Shown here: positions 26,814 to 35,867 of the stretch, piece by piece
How the letters are laid out: the number at the start of each line of letters is the position of its first letter
Position numbering within the stretch: the first letter of the stretch is position 1
NCBI RefSeq assembly: GCF_014202275.1
Contig: NZ_JACHGF010000004.1
Coordinates: forward strand, 456,928 to 520,927
DNA: 64,000 bases
Source: Rhabdobacter roseus
Lineage (GTDB): Bacteria; Bacteroidota; Bacteroidia; Cytophagales; Spirosomataceae
Reading direction: 5' to 3'
The notes under the pieces: generated by a model
The model's database searches: none
Seen by the model: only the letters and a program-made list of their open reading frames with translations
What the model was told of the DNA's origin: nothing
Translations under genes and position numbers: made by a program

Positions 26814-26952
26814 AGCGGCTTGTTTTAAGATGATATTTTTTGAACCCTATGCGTTGCAAATGAGTTTGGTAGCTAGTTAACAATTTAGTGCGACTTTCGT
26901 ACCAATCAGCCATAAAGTCTTTATTCCCGCAGTCATTCCCTCCCCATCAAGC

Positions 26953-27630
26953 ATGAGCACCATTCTGCGTTTGCAGCAAGTCAGTAAGTCCTACCGGAGC
27001 GGTGGCCGGGATCTTCGGGTACTTGACGATATTACGTTTTCGGTAGAGGCGGGCTCTACCCTGGCCATTGTGGGGCCATCGGGTAGCGGCAAAACGACCC
27101 TGCTGGGCCTCTGCGCCGGGCTCGACCGCTCCACATCGGGGAGCGTAGAGCTGCACGATACCCGCCTGGACGAGCTCAACGAAGATCAACTGGCCGCCGT
27201 ACGCAACCGCTACGTGGGGTTCATTTTTCAGAATTTTCAACTACTACCTACCCTTACGGCGCTGGAGAACGTAATGGTACCTTTGGAGCTGCGCCAGGAA
27301 AAAAATATCCGTCCGCGGGCCCTGGAGCTGCTCGACAAGGTAGGCCTGGCCGACCGCGGCCACCACTACCCGGCGCAGCTTAGCGGCGGCGAGCAGCAAC
27401 GGGTGTCGCTGGCGCGGGCTTTTTCCAATCAGCCCCGCATTCTTTTTGCCGACGAACCTACCGGCAACCTCGACGCCGAAACGAGCGAAAAGGTGGTGAA
27501 GCTGCTCTTTGACCTCAACCGCGAGGCCGGTACTACGCTGGTGCTGGTGACGCACGATCTGGACCTGGCGGCCAAGACGCAGCGTATTCTCAACATGAAA
27601 GGCGGCAAGCTCATTTCCGATGAATCCTAA
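26953..27630 (+). CDS. ABC transporter ATP-binding protein (YbbA/LolD-like)
   Basis: 225 aa, one ABC domain. Walker A is GPSGSGKTTLLGL, the Q-loop is FIFQNFQLLPTLTALENVM, the signature is LSGGEQQRVSLARAF, and Walker B with D-loop is ILFADEPTGNLD; the switch histidine is in LVTHDLDLA. This is the MacB/LolD class, which works with FtsX-fold permeases. It overlaps the start of the downstream permease by 11 nt, so they form one complex. Together with the divergent TesA-like esterase it mirrors ybbA-ybbP-tesA. Confidence 0.9.
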   Translation: MSTILRLQQVSKSYRSGGRDLRVLDDITFSVEAGSTLAIVGPSGSGKTTLLGLCAGLDRSTSGSVELHDTRLDELNEDQLAAVRNRYVGFIFQNFQLLPTLTALENVMVPLELRQEKNIRPRALELLDKVGLADRGHHYPAQLSGGEQQRVSLARAFSNQPRILFADEPTGNLDAETSEKVVKLLFDLNREAGTTLVLVTHDLDLAAKTQRILNMKGGKLISDES

Positions 27631-30160
27631 GGACGGCCTGAACTTCCGCTGGCTGCTGCGCATGGCCTGGCGCGACAGCCGCCGCAACCGGTCGCGGATG
27701 CTGCTGTTTGTGTCGTCGATGGTACTGGGCATTGCGGCGCTGGTGGCGATCTACGCCCTCGGCGACAACCTGCGGCAGAATATTGATGAGCAAGCCGCCA
27801 GCCTGCTCGGGGCTGACCTGCGCCTTTCGGGCAACCGCCCCGCGAGCCCCGCGCTTCAAAAGCGGCTCGACTCCCTGGCTAACCGCCGTTCGGAGGAGCG
27901 GAGCTTTGCCTCGATGATTTACTTTGTGCGGAGCGGAGGCTCACGCCTGGCCCAGATCCGCGCCCTGGCGGGCGAGTACCCCTACTACGGAGAGCTGGAG
28001 ACCACCCCCGCTGCCGCCGGAAGTACCTTCCGGACCCGGCAGGAAGCGCTGGTAGACCAAACCCTCATGCTGCAGTACGAAGCGCAGGTGGGCGACTCCA
28101 TCAAGGTAGGTGAGGTGACGTTCCGGATTGCCGGTATTTTGCAAAAAGCCCCCGGCCAGACGGGCCTCACCAGCACGGTGGCTCCCTCGGTGTACATCCC
28201 GATGCGCTACCTGGAGCCCACGGGCCTGCTGCAGAAGGGCAGCCGGATCAACTACCTCTACTACCTCCAGTTTGACCGGAAGGTAAATCTACCTGCCCTG
28301 CTCAAAACCCTGGAGCCCCGGCTCGACGCGGAAGACCTCAACTACTCCACCGTCGAAAGCCAAAAGGAAAGTACCGGTCGCTCATTTCGAGATCTGAGCC
28401 GTTTTCTGTCGCTGGTGGGCTTCATTGCGCTGCTGCTGGGATGCATTGGGGTAGCGAGTGCGATTCATATTTACGTGCGCGAAAAGCTCAATTCCATTGC
28501 TATTTTGCGTTGCCTGGGCGTAAAGGCGTCGCAGGCTTTTCTTATTTATCTTATTCAAATCACGGCGCTGGGGGCGATCGGTGCGCTGGTGGGCGCGCTG
28601 CTAGGTACTTTGCTCCAGCAGGTACTGCCCGTCATCATCCAGGATTTTTTGCCCATTACCCTCACTACCGGCATCTCTTGGTCGGCCGTGGGGCAGGGCG
28701 TAGGGCTGGGTATTCTGATTTCCGTTCTCTTTGCGCTACTGCCGCTGCTGTCCATCCGGGCCATTTCGCCGCTCTACGCTTTGCGGGTATCGTTTGAAAG
28801 TACCCGGCCGCGGCAAGGGCTGGCTCAGTGGGTTGTGTACGTACTTATCGTGCTTTTTGTGTATGGCTTTACCTACCTTCAGGTCAGGAGCCTGGCGCAG
28901 GCGGCTTTCTTTACGGTAGGGATTGGCGTTGCCTTTTTGGTCCTGACGGGCATCGGTACTTTGCTGATGCGGCTGGTGCGCCGCTTTTTTCCCGACGGCT
29001 GGAGCTACGTAGCCCGGCAGGGACTGGCCAACCTCTACCGACCCAACAACCAGACCACCCTGCTGATCGTGACCATCGGGCTGGGTACGGCCTTCATTTG
29101 TACCCTATTTTTTGTACAAACCATCCTCCTTACGCGGGTCACGCTCTCGACGAGCGGCCACCAGCCCAACCTCGTATTGTTCGATATTCAGGATAGTCAA
29201 AAAGAGGCCGTCCGGACGCTGGCCCAGCAATACGGCTTGCCCACCGAGCAGCTGGTACCTATTGTGAACATGCGCCTGGAGGCGGTCAATGGCGCTACGG
29301 CGGCCGTCGCCCGGCAAGACAGCGCCGTGTCGCGACGAATTTTTGGCCGCGAGTACCGGGTCACGTACCGCGATTCGCTCACAGCCTCGGAGCGGGTAGT
29401 GGAAGGTACCTGGGTTGGCACGGCCCCTGGCCCGGCCGGGGCGGTACCTGTTTCCCTGGAAGAAGGCTTCGCCCGGCGCAACCGCCTTAAACTGGGCGAT
29501 ACGCTCACTTTCAACGTACAGGGCGCGCAGGTACCTACGGTGATCCGAAGCCTGCGGGAGGTCGACTGGAACGAAGTACGTACCAATTTCCTGGTCGTGT
29601 TTCCCCAAGGGGTACTAGAAGAAGCGCCCCAGTTTCACGTGCTGCTCACGCGAGTACCTTCGGAAGCAGTATCGGCCCGTTTTCAACGGGCCATGGTGCA
29701 GCAGTTTCCGAACGTCTCGCTCATAGACCTGGGTCTGGTCCTTCGGGTGATTGACGAGCTCCTGGAAAAGATCGGCTTCGTGATCCGGTTTATGGCGGGG
29801 CTCAGCATCCTGACGGGCCTGGTGGTGCTGGTGGCGTCGGTACTGATCAGCAAGTACCAGCGCTTGCAGGAGAGCGTGCTGCTACGCACGCTGGGCGCGA
29901 GCCGCCGCCAGATTTTCGCCATCACGGCTCTGGAGTACTTTTTCCTGGGATCGCTGGCGGCCCTTACGGGTATTTTGGTGGCCTTGGTGAGTAGCTGGCT
30001 TTTAGCCCGTTATAGTTTTGAAACTACCTTCACGCCCGCGTTGCTACCGGTGTTGGCGGTCTTTGGGTTGGTCTCGCTGCTGACGGTCGTGGTGGGGCTG
30101 GTCAATAGCCGGGGGGTACTTTCGCGACCTCCATTGGAGGTACTTCGGCAGGATACGTAA
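27620..30160 (+). CDS. YbbP-like FtsX-family ABC permease
   Basis: 846 aa. An N-terminal helix (RNRSRMLLFVSSMVLGIAALV) is followed by a periplasmic domain (EQAASLLGADLRLSGN) and then FtsX helices (FLSLVGFIALLLGCIGVASA with YVREKLNSIAILRCLGVKAS). A second set starts at about residue 400 and the last FtsX set has RLQESVLLRTLGASRRQIF. The two FtsX domains and internal cytoplasm-facing helices match YbbP rather than MacB. It probably extracts or exports an envelope lipid or lipoprotein with the overlapping ATPase. Substrate unproven. Confidence 0.85.
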   Translation: MNPKDGLNFRWLLRMAWRDSRRNRSRMLLFVSSMVLGIAALVAIYALGDNLRQNIDEQAASLLGADLRLSGNRPASPALQKRLDSLANRRSEERSFASMIYFVRSGGSRLAQIRALAGEYPYYGELETTPAAAGSTFRTRQEALVDQTLMLQYEAQVGDSIKVGEVTFRIAGILQKAPGQTGLTSTVAPSVYIPMRYLEPTGLLQKGSRINYLYYLQFDRKVNLPALLKTLEPRLDAEDLNYSTVESQKESTGRSFRDLSRFLSLVGFIALLLGCIGVASAIHIYVREKLNSIAILRCLGVKASQAFLIYLIQITALGAIGALVGALLGTLLQQVLPVIIQDFLPITLTTGISWSAVGQGVGLGILISVLFALLPLLSIRAISPLYALRVSFESTRPRQGLAQWVVYVLIVLFVYGFTYLQVRSLAQAAFFTVGIGVAFLVLTGIGTLLMRLVRRFFPDGWSYVARQGLANLYRPNNQTTLLIVTIGLGTAFICTLFFVQTILLTRVTLSTSGHQPNLVLFDIQDSQKEAVRTLAQQYGLPTEQLVPIVNMRLEAVNGATAAVARQDSAVSRRIFGREYRVTYRDSLTASERVVEGTWVGTAPGPAGAVPVSLEEGFARRNRLKLGDTLTFNVQGAQVPTVIRSLREVDWNEVRTNFLVVFPQGVLEEAPQFHVLLTRVPSEAVSARFQRAMVQQFPNVSLIDLGLVLRVIDELLEKIGFVIRFMAGLSILTGLVVLVASVLISKYQRLQESVLLRTLGASRRQIFAITALEYFFLGSLAALTGILVALVSSWLLARYSFETTFTPALLPVLAVFGLVSLLTVVVGLVNSRGVLSRPPLEVLRQDT

Positions 30161-30497
30161 AAATATTTTTAGGTGTAGTTACATTTATATACTTAACATT
30201 CAAAAATGTATATATCTTTCGGGTTATAATGTAACCACTACTGAATGGGTGAAATGAACAATATAGGTACCTAAGTTGTAAAAGAATGACGAAGATCATA
30301 GGTAGTATCAAACATAGATCACCAGAAGCCGGTAGGGTAAATTGAAGCCTATGCCTTTATTTTACAATTAGAATTTTTTTAAAATTTTAAGTAAAAATTG
30401 GATTAAATAAATTCGTTTACTAACATCGTCCCCACATGCCTATGCACTATTGAGTACCCTATTTTTTTAACCCACAATTAATCTCAACGTTCATTGT
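30161..30497. other. AT-rich intergenic region with imperfect inverted repeats (337 bp)
   Basis: An imperfect palindromic zone spans about 30174-30241 (GTAGTTACATTTA near the left end and TAATGTAACCACTAC near the right end, with a small ACATT/AATGT hairpin in the middle). It could be the terminator of the upstream permease gene or an operator for the secreted protein gene. The rest is A/T-rich without a recognised element. Confidence 0.4.
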
Positions 30498-32891
30498 ATG
30501 AAAAAATCTTTCCTCCTCGGATCGCTCCTATTGATGGGGGCGGGCCTATTGCCCCTACGGGCCCAAAACTGCGGCTGCACCCGTACGATTTCGGCCAGCG
30601 GTATTTACAACAACCAGCAAATGCAGGTACAACCCGGCGAGGTAGTTTGTATCCAGGCAGGTACTTACAGTCTGCTACGCTTCCTTAATTTTCAGGGCAC
30701 GGCTTCGCAGCCCATTACGTTCAAAAACTGCGGCGGGGCCGTTACGATTGCGCACAATACTTACTACAGCGCGCTCGATTTCCAAAACTCCAAGTACATT
30801 CGTGTAACGGGTACCGGTAGCGCCGATCCCTACGGCATCCGGATTACGGCTACGGGTGGCCCGGCGAGTGGGGTTTCGGTAGGTGCTTTAAGTACCAACG
30901 TGGAGCTAGACCACCTCGAAGTGAGCGGTACGGGCTTCGCGGGCATCATGGTCAAGACCGATCCCAACTGCGACTCACTGACCTGGCGGAGCAACTTTGT
31001 CATGAACGACGTCAAAGTACACCACAACTACATCCACCATACGGGTGGTGAGGGGCTGTACATTGGAAACACGTCTTACGACGGATTTACGATCAATTGT
31101 AACGGGCAAAGCAGGGTAGTATACCCGCATTTAATCTATGGCCTGAAGGTATACGAAAACCGGGTTGATAGTACGGGTGCCGATGGCATTCAAGTGGCCT
31201 GTACGCCCGATGCGGAAGTATATAATAATGTGGTAACGAATTTCGGGCGAGATCCTTTTGCGCAGTTTCAAGACAATGGGATTCAAGTTGGCGGAGGTGC
31301 CGGAGGGGTGTGTTATAGTAATTTGGTTATTAATGGGCCAGGAAATGGGTTTTCAATGCCGGGCTATCAGGGAGGCTTGCGTATAATCAATAACGTAATA
31401 GCTTCGGTGGGCGGAATGGGTATCTTTGCCGATGACCGCACCGTACCCGCGCAGGGCTCTACCCTGTTGCTTGCCCACAATACCATCGTGACCTCAGGGC
31501 TGGAGTCGATCCGGCTGTATGGTACCCGCACAAACAAGAAAGTATATAATAATCTGCTGGTTGCGCCTCAGAACAATGCGTACATTGGCCACATGAGCGG
31601 GGCTACTTCCGACGACCAGGGCAACCGCAAGCTAAGTACCGTAGCGGCGGCCCAGTTTGTGAATAGCTCCACGCGCGACTACCACCTTACCGTCAATTCG
31701 CCCGCCGTCAATGCGGGTATCAACGTAAGTACCTGGAATATTACGAAGGACTTTGACGGCAACACGCGGCCCCTGGGCGGTAAGTACGATGCGGGCGCGT
31801 ACGAGTCTTTTCTGAACCCGCCGGTATTTAGCCCCGTCGCCAGCCAGTCCGTGCCCAATAACAGCACAAGTACCTTCAACATCATCGCGACCGATCCCGA
31901 CGGGGACTCACTGACCCTTACGACCTACAATGTACCTAGTTTTGTGACCTTCCAAACCGGGGATACGATTGTGGTTACGGCGGCACCCCAAGGCAACGTC
32001 GGGAACTACACCTTCTCGCTGGTGGTGACCGATCCGACGGGCGGGAAGGATAGCATTGCCGTGCAACTGCAGGTCTACGCAGTACCGCCTTCTACTCCTA
32101 CGCTCATGTTCCGGGTCAATGCCGGTGGCCCCGAGATCAGCGACACGGGCATGAACTGGAGCGCCGACACGCAGACGACCCCCTCCATCTATACCAACGT
32201 GGCACAGGCAGCTAGCGTACCGGGAGTAACGGTGGTAAGTACCAATACCACGGGAGCACCGACGGCCATTTTTGAGACTTTTCGGCGCGATAGCCAGGGC
32301 GGAGGCGATATGATTTGGAACTTCCCTGTGTACCAAGGTACCTACTGGTACGAGGTGAATCTGTTTTTTAATGAAAGTGTAAGCGGCAGCCAACGGTTAT
32401 TCCACATGTCGCTGGAAGGAAGCTCGATAGCGCAGAACTTCGAGATCCGGGCGGAAGCCGGGCTCAGAAACGCCCTCAAAAAAACCTACCTGGTGCAGGT
32501 GTCGGATGGGTTCCTGACGTTGCAGTTTGGTCGTAGCCTTAATGACCCCATGATACTCGGTATTGAGATCAAATCGCTTGGAAGTACCCCGCCCAACGCC
32601 CGGATGGGAGCCGAAGTAGCCTACCTACCGGCGGCAACGCCAGCCAAGGAGTGGATCTGCTACCCGAACCCGGCCCGGGACGAAATCACGATCGAAGGGC
32701 CATTGGCAGATTTAAGTGCTGGCCAGGCGGTGGAGTTTGTGCTGCGCGATTTGAACGGTAAAACCATAAGCCGTACGTCAACGACCCAGGCTTCCGAAAA
32801 ACTACCCCTTACCGACATAACGCCGGGCTTGTACCTGCTGAACATCGTGACGCGCGAGGGGACGGTGGTGAAGAAGATCGTGAAGCAGTAA
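30498..32891 (+). CDS. Secreted right-handed beta-helix / malectin-like protein with T9SS sorting tail
   Basis: 797 aa. A signal peptide (SFLLGSLLLMGAGLLPLRAQ) leads to a parallel beta-helix domain (about residues 30-430: ITFKNCGG, VELDHLEVSG, NYIHHTGGEGLYIGN, RVDSTGADGIQV) like those in polysaccharide lyases and pectate-binding proteins. A cadherin/Ig-like module follows (ATDPDGDSLTL, VTDPTGGKDS), then a malectin-like carbohydrate-binding domain (about 545-700: FRVNAGGP, YEVNLFFNE). The C-terminal part (WICYPNPARDEITIEGPL ... GLYLLNIVTREGTVVKKIVKQ) is a type A T9SS sorting domain, so it is exported across the outer membrane and probably surface-attached. A glycan-binding or lyase role is inferred; catalytic residues are not certain. 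Confidence 0.85.
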   Translation: MKKSFLLGSLLLMGAGLLPLRAQNCGCTRTISASGIYNNQQMQVQPGEVVCIQAGTYSLLRFLNFQGTASQPITFKNCGGAVTIAHNTYYSALDFQNSKYIRVTGTGSADPYGIRITATGGPASGVSVGALSTNVELDHLEVSGTGFAGIMVKTDPNCDSLTWRSNFVMNDVKVHHNYIHHTGGEGLYIGNTSYDGFTINCNGQSRVVYPHLIYGLKVYENRVDSTGADGIQVACTPDAEVYNNVVTNFGRDPFAQFQDNGIQVGGGAGGVCYSNLVINGPGNGFSMPGYQGGLRIINNVIASVGGMGIFADDRTVPAQGSTLLLAHNTIVTSGLESIRLYGTRTNKKVYNNLLVAPQNNAYIGHMSGATSDDQGNRKLSTVAAAQFVNSSTRDYHLTVNSPAVNAGINVSTWNITKDFDGNTRPLGGKYDAGAYESFLNPPVFSPVASQSVPNNSTSTFNIIATDPDGDSLTLTTYNVPSFVTFQTGDTIVVTAAPQGNVGNYTFSLVVTDPTGGKDSIAVQLQVYAVPPSTPTLMFRVNAGGPEISDTGMNWSADTQTTPSIYTNVAQAASVPGVTVVSTNTTGAPTAIFETFRRDSQGGGDMIWNFPVYQGTYWYEVNLFFNESVSGSQRLFHMSLEGSSIAQNFEIRAEAGLRNALKKTYLVQVSDGFLTLQFGRSLNDPMILGIEIKSLGSTPPNARMGAEVAYLPAATPAKEWICYPNPARDEITIEGPLADLSAGQAVEFVLRDLNGKTISRTSTTQASEKLPLTDITPGLYLLNIVTREGTVVKKIVKQ

Positions 32892-32916
32892 AAGAAAGTA
32901 CCTCGCTTAGAAAACG

Positions 32917-32950
32917 AAAAAGGCTTGCCGTATAACGGCAAGCCTTTTTT
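32917..32950. terminator. Bidirectional intrinsic terminator
   Basis: AAAAAGGCTTGCCGT (32917-32931) pairs perfectly with 32935-32949, leaving a 3-nt loop, with T run after and A run before. It lies between the convergent T9SS gene and TonB receptor gene. Confidence 0.93.
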
Positions 32951-32996
32951 ACTAGGATAACATTTACTTTTTTAATAAAGCTCTTTTAGTATAATA

Positions 32997-35573
32997 TCAT
33001 TTGCCGCGAGGGCGTCCGCCGCCGCCGCCACCACCAGGAGCGCCACCTGGGGCGGCCTGAGGCTGGGCACCATCGCCACCACCATCGCCACCACTTTTCA
33101 CGTCGTCGTTGTTGATACTCTTGCGGCGGCGTGGCTGATCGTTGAAAGACATTTTACCAATTTTGTAGGAGAAGTTCACCCGGACCCCACGGTTGTAAAG
33201 GGCGTTGACCGAACTCTGCGTAAACGTAGGGGTACTTAGCTCGGTGCGTAGCTTGAAGGTATTGGCCAGGAAGTTCTCCGTCGATAGACCAAAACTACCC
33301 CGCTTCTCGTTGAAATCTTTCTTGAAGCCCAGGCTGTAGATGCCAAAGCCAGTTTGGTACCCTTGCAGCTGTACTTCCCGACCCCGCATGAAGCCAAAAC
33401 CCTGGATACCCCAGCCGTTTTTGAGCGTGAGGTTGGTGAACAGGCGTCCGCTCAGCACCAGTCCCTCGTTAGAAGCACCCAGCGCAGCGGCGTTAGAGCC
33501 GGAGCTGTTGTTATTGATGATGGCGTAGTAGCTATCGACCCCACCGCCCAACTGCCATATGCTAAAGAGCGTAATGTTACCGAAGATATTGACGCCGTAG
33601 TTTTGTTTTTGACCAATGTTGCCGTAGGTAGTCCGGATCACGCCGCCTTCCAGGGTTTCCCGGATGTTCTCGATGGAGTTGTTGGTATTACGGGCAAAGG
33701 CCGAGAAATTCAGGTAAATCGACTTCTTGAACCAGCTGGTACTTAGCTCAAACTGGTCGGTCAGCTCGGGACGCAGGTTGGGATTCCCCACCGTGATGTT
33801 CTGCGGGTTAGCGTCGTTGATGTTGGGGTTTAGGAATTGAATACCGGGGCGTTGCAGGCGGCGGTTGTAGGCCGCCTTGACGGTACGTCCGCCTTTGAGC
33901 GTTTTGGACACGTTCAGGCTGGGTACCAGGTTGTGGTAGTTGGGAATATCCAGCCGGGTGTCGCCCTGCTCTACGCCGCTGATGTCGGTGTACTCGTAGC
34001 GGGTACCCAGTTTGAACGAGTACTTGTTCTTGGTCGTCAGGGTATAGGAGAAGTAAGCGGCGCCTACGTTCTGGTCGTAGTTGAGGCTCCCGATGCGGTC
34101 GGGGCGTAGCTGGCTGGTGAAGTTAAAGTCACTTTTTACCTGCCGCATGATGCCTTTTCCACCCATCTCTACCAGCTGGTTTTTCTTGATGGGGCTCTGG
34201 TAGTTGATCTCAACGGTACTTTCCTGGTTGTAGCTGCTGTTCCGGTTGAACTCCCGGTCGAGCAGTGACCCCGTGCCAAAGCCCCCGTTATGGATGCTCG
34301 CGTCGAAGTCGTTGGTTCGGTTGTTGCGACTGAAAAGTGTCAGGATGCTCAGCTCCTGCTGGGGTTTCTTAAGGGTTTTGGTATAATCAACGTTGATGTC
34401 GACGGTACCTGACAGATCCTTGCTATCCACCGACCGGAAGGTTGAGTTGATGCTATTCGGGAAGGTCTGAAGGGTTTTGATATTCTGGTCCGTGAACTGG
34501 TTGCGGGTACCGTAGCGCACGCTGGCCGTCAGGAAGGTATTTTTGTCAATGTCATAATCCCAGCCCAGCGTATAGCGACCAAAAGCCCCTTGGTTCATGG
34601 AAGAAGAATTTTGCTGGATCGAAAAAGGATTGGCAGCTCCGGCTACGCTGCGCTGAATGCTCTCGCCTTCCCCTTTTACGTTGTAGTTGGCGCGGCCAAA
34701 ACCACCCAGGGTAAAGCCCATTTTCCCAACGCGGTAGCTACCGTTCAGGCCCAGGTTGGCGCCCCGGTTCCCCACGCCGCTGTTGATGTCGAGCGTAAGT
34801 CCTTGCAGGGTGTTTTTCTTGGTAATGATGTTGATGATCCCACCGGTACCTTCGGCGTCGTAGCGGGCCGAGGGCGAGGTGATTACCTCCACGGTTTTGA
34901 TCATGTCGGCGGGGATTTGCCGCAGGGCGTCGCCCACGCTGCTGGCGATGATCGTCGAAGGTTTGTTATTGATCAGTACCCGTACGTTAGAACTACCCCG
35001 GAGTGATACGTTTCCGTCGAGGTCCACGGTGAGCATGGGTACTTTCCGCATCACGTCGGTGGCGTCGCCCCCGCGGCTGGTTACGTCTTTTTCGGCGTTA
35101 AAGACCAGCCGGTCCACGCGCTCTTCGATGAGCTCGGTCTGGCCTACTACGTTTACTTCCTGCAGCTGAACGATGTCCGGAGCCAGGGTTACGCTGCCCA
35201 GGTCGATGTTGTCCCGGCGGCCAATTTCGATGTCTTTGTCAAATGACTTGTAGCCAATGAAGGAGAATTTAAGCTGGTACTTGCCCGCCGCAATGCCTTT
35301 TATTTCAAATTTACCTTTATCGTCGGTGGTGGTACCGTCAATAGGCTGATTGGTTTTGGGATTCCATAAACCCACTACCGCAAATTCGACGGGTTGTTTG
35401 GAAACGGAGTCGATCAAGACGCCACTGATTTTGCTGTTTCCTTTAGAAACATCGTCGGAAGTACCTGGAATGACCGTTGGCTGTGGTTGTCCGCCCGGAA
35501 AACCGGGTACCTGGGCGTAAGCCGTAGCAGTAAGTGCGAAACTAATGGCTAATAGAATGGAAAACTTATTCAT
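32997..35573 (-). CDS. TonB-dependent receptor-like outer membrane beta-barrel protein with Gly-rich tail
   Basis: 858 aa. Signal peptide (MNKFSILLAISFALTATAYAQ), carboxypeptidase-like regulatory domain (ISGVLIDSVSKQPVEFAVVGL), plug (LQEVNVVGQTELIEERVDRL, VRVLINNKPSTI, TVEVITSPSARYDAEGTGG) and barrel with the AYNRRLQRPGIQFLNPN motif. The barrel seems to end at VRVNFSYKIGKMSF, after which there is a 45-residue hydrophilic tail rich in Gly, Pro and Arg (QPRRRKSINNDD, then poly-Gly). Nothing suggests a SusD partner. A LytS/LytTR pair is divergent and may be linked in function, but that is only proximity. Confidence 0.85.
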   Translation of the reverse strand: MNKFSILLAISFALTATAYAQVPGFPGGQPQPTVIPGTSDDVSKGNSKISGVLIDSVSKQPVEFAVVGLWNPKTNQPIDGTTTDDKGKFEIKGIAAGKYQLKFSFIGYKSFDKDIEIGRRDNIDLGSVTLAPDIVQLQEVNVVGQTELIEERVDRLVFNAEKDVTSRGGDATDVMRKVPMLTVDLDGNVSLRGSSNVRVLINNKPSTIIASSVGDALRQIPADMIKTVEVITSPSARYDAEGTGGIINIITKKNTLQGLTLDINSGVGNRGANLGLNGSYRVGKMGFTLGGFGRANYNVKGEGESIQRSVAGAANPFSIQQNSSSMNQGAFGRYTLGWDYDIDKNTFLTASVRYGTRNQFTDQNIKTLQTFPNSINSTFRSVDSKDLSGTVDINVDYTKTLKKPQQELSILTLFSRNNRTNDFDASIHNGGFGTGSLLDREFNRNSSYNQESTVEINYQSPIKKNQLVEMGGKGIMRQVKSDFNFTSQLRPDRIGSLNYDQNVGAAYFSYTLTTKNKYSFKLGTRYEYTDISGVEQGDTRLDIPNYHNLVPSLNVSKTLKGGRTVKAAYNRRLQRPGIQFLNPNINDANPQNITVGNPNLRPELTDQFELSTSWFKKSIYLNFSAFARNTNNSIENIRETLEGGVIRTTYGNIGQKQNYGVNIFGNITLFSIWQLGGGVDSYYAIINNNSSGSNAAALGASNEGLVLSGRLFTNLTLKNGWGIQGFGFMRGREVQLQGYQTGFGIYSLGFKKDFNEKRGSFGLSTENFLANTFKLRTELSTPTFTQSSVNALYNRGVRVNFSYKIGKMSFNDQPRRRKSINNDDVKSGGDGGGDGAQPQAAPGGAPGGGGGGGRPRGK

Positions 35574-35867
35574 GGAATGTTATAGGACTTGATTTGAATA
35601 CCTGCCTACAAAATAACAAACACTTGCAGGTACCTAAAAAATGCAATAGATAGAGAGTAGGCGAACACCGACCAACGTACGTTTTCAACCGATGATTCTA
35701 TTTTTAAGTACTTCTGAGGATCATGGGGGGTACCTATGGACTGAAACCCCCGTTCGATCGGCGTTTTCGGGGCAACGGTCGACTCTCTAGAGGTATTGCC
35801 AAAAGTACTATGTATGATTGTGAAGATTTTTGCGTATACTAGCCTAGTAGAAGAAAGTAAACTTATC
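35574..35867. other. Divergent promoter region, TonB receptor / histidine kinase (294 bp)
   Basis: Separates two divergent genes. It holds several GTAC words and a C/G-rich patch at about 35745-35780 but no -7 box of the TAnnTTTG form that I could place, and no gene. Confidence 0.4.

Noticed and set aside
30174-30241. Riboswitch before the T9SS gene
   Set aside because: The inverted repeats are imperfect and lie about 250 bp from the ATG; no known aptamer core was recognised.
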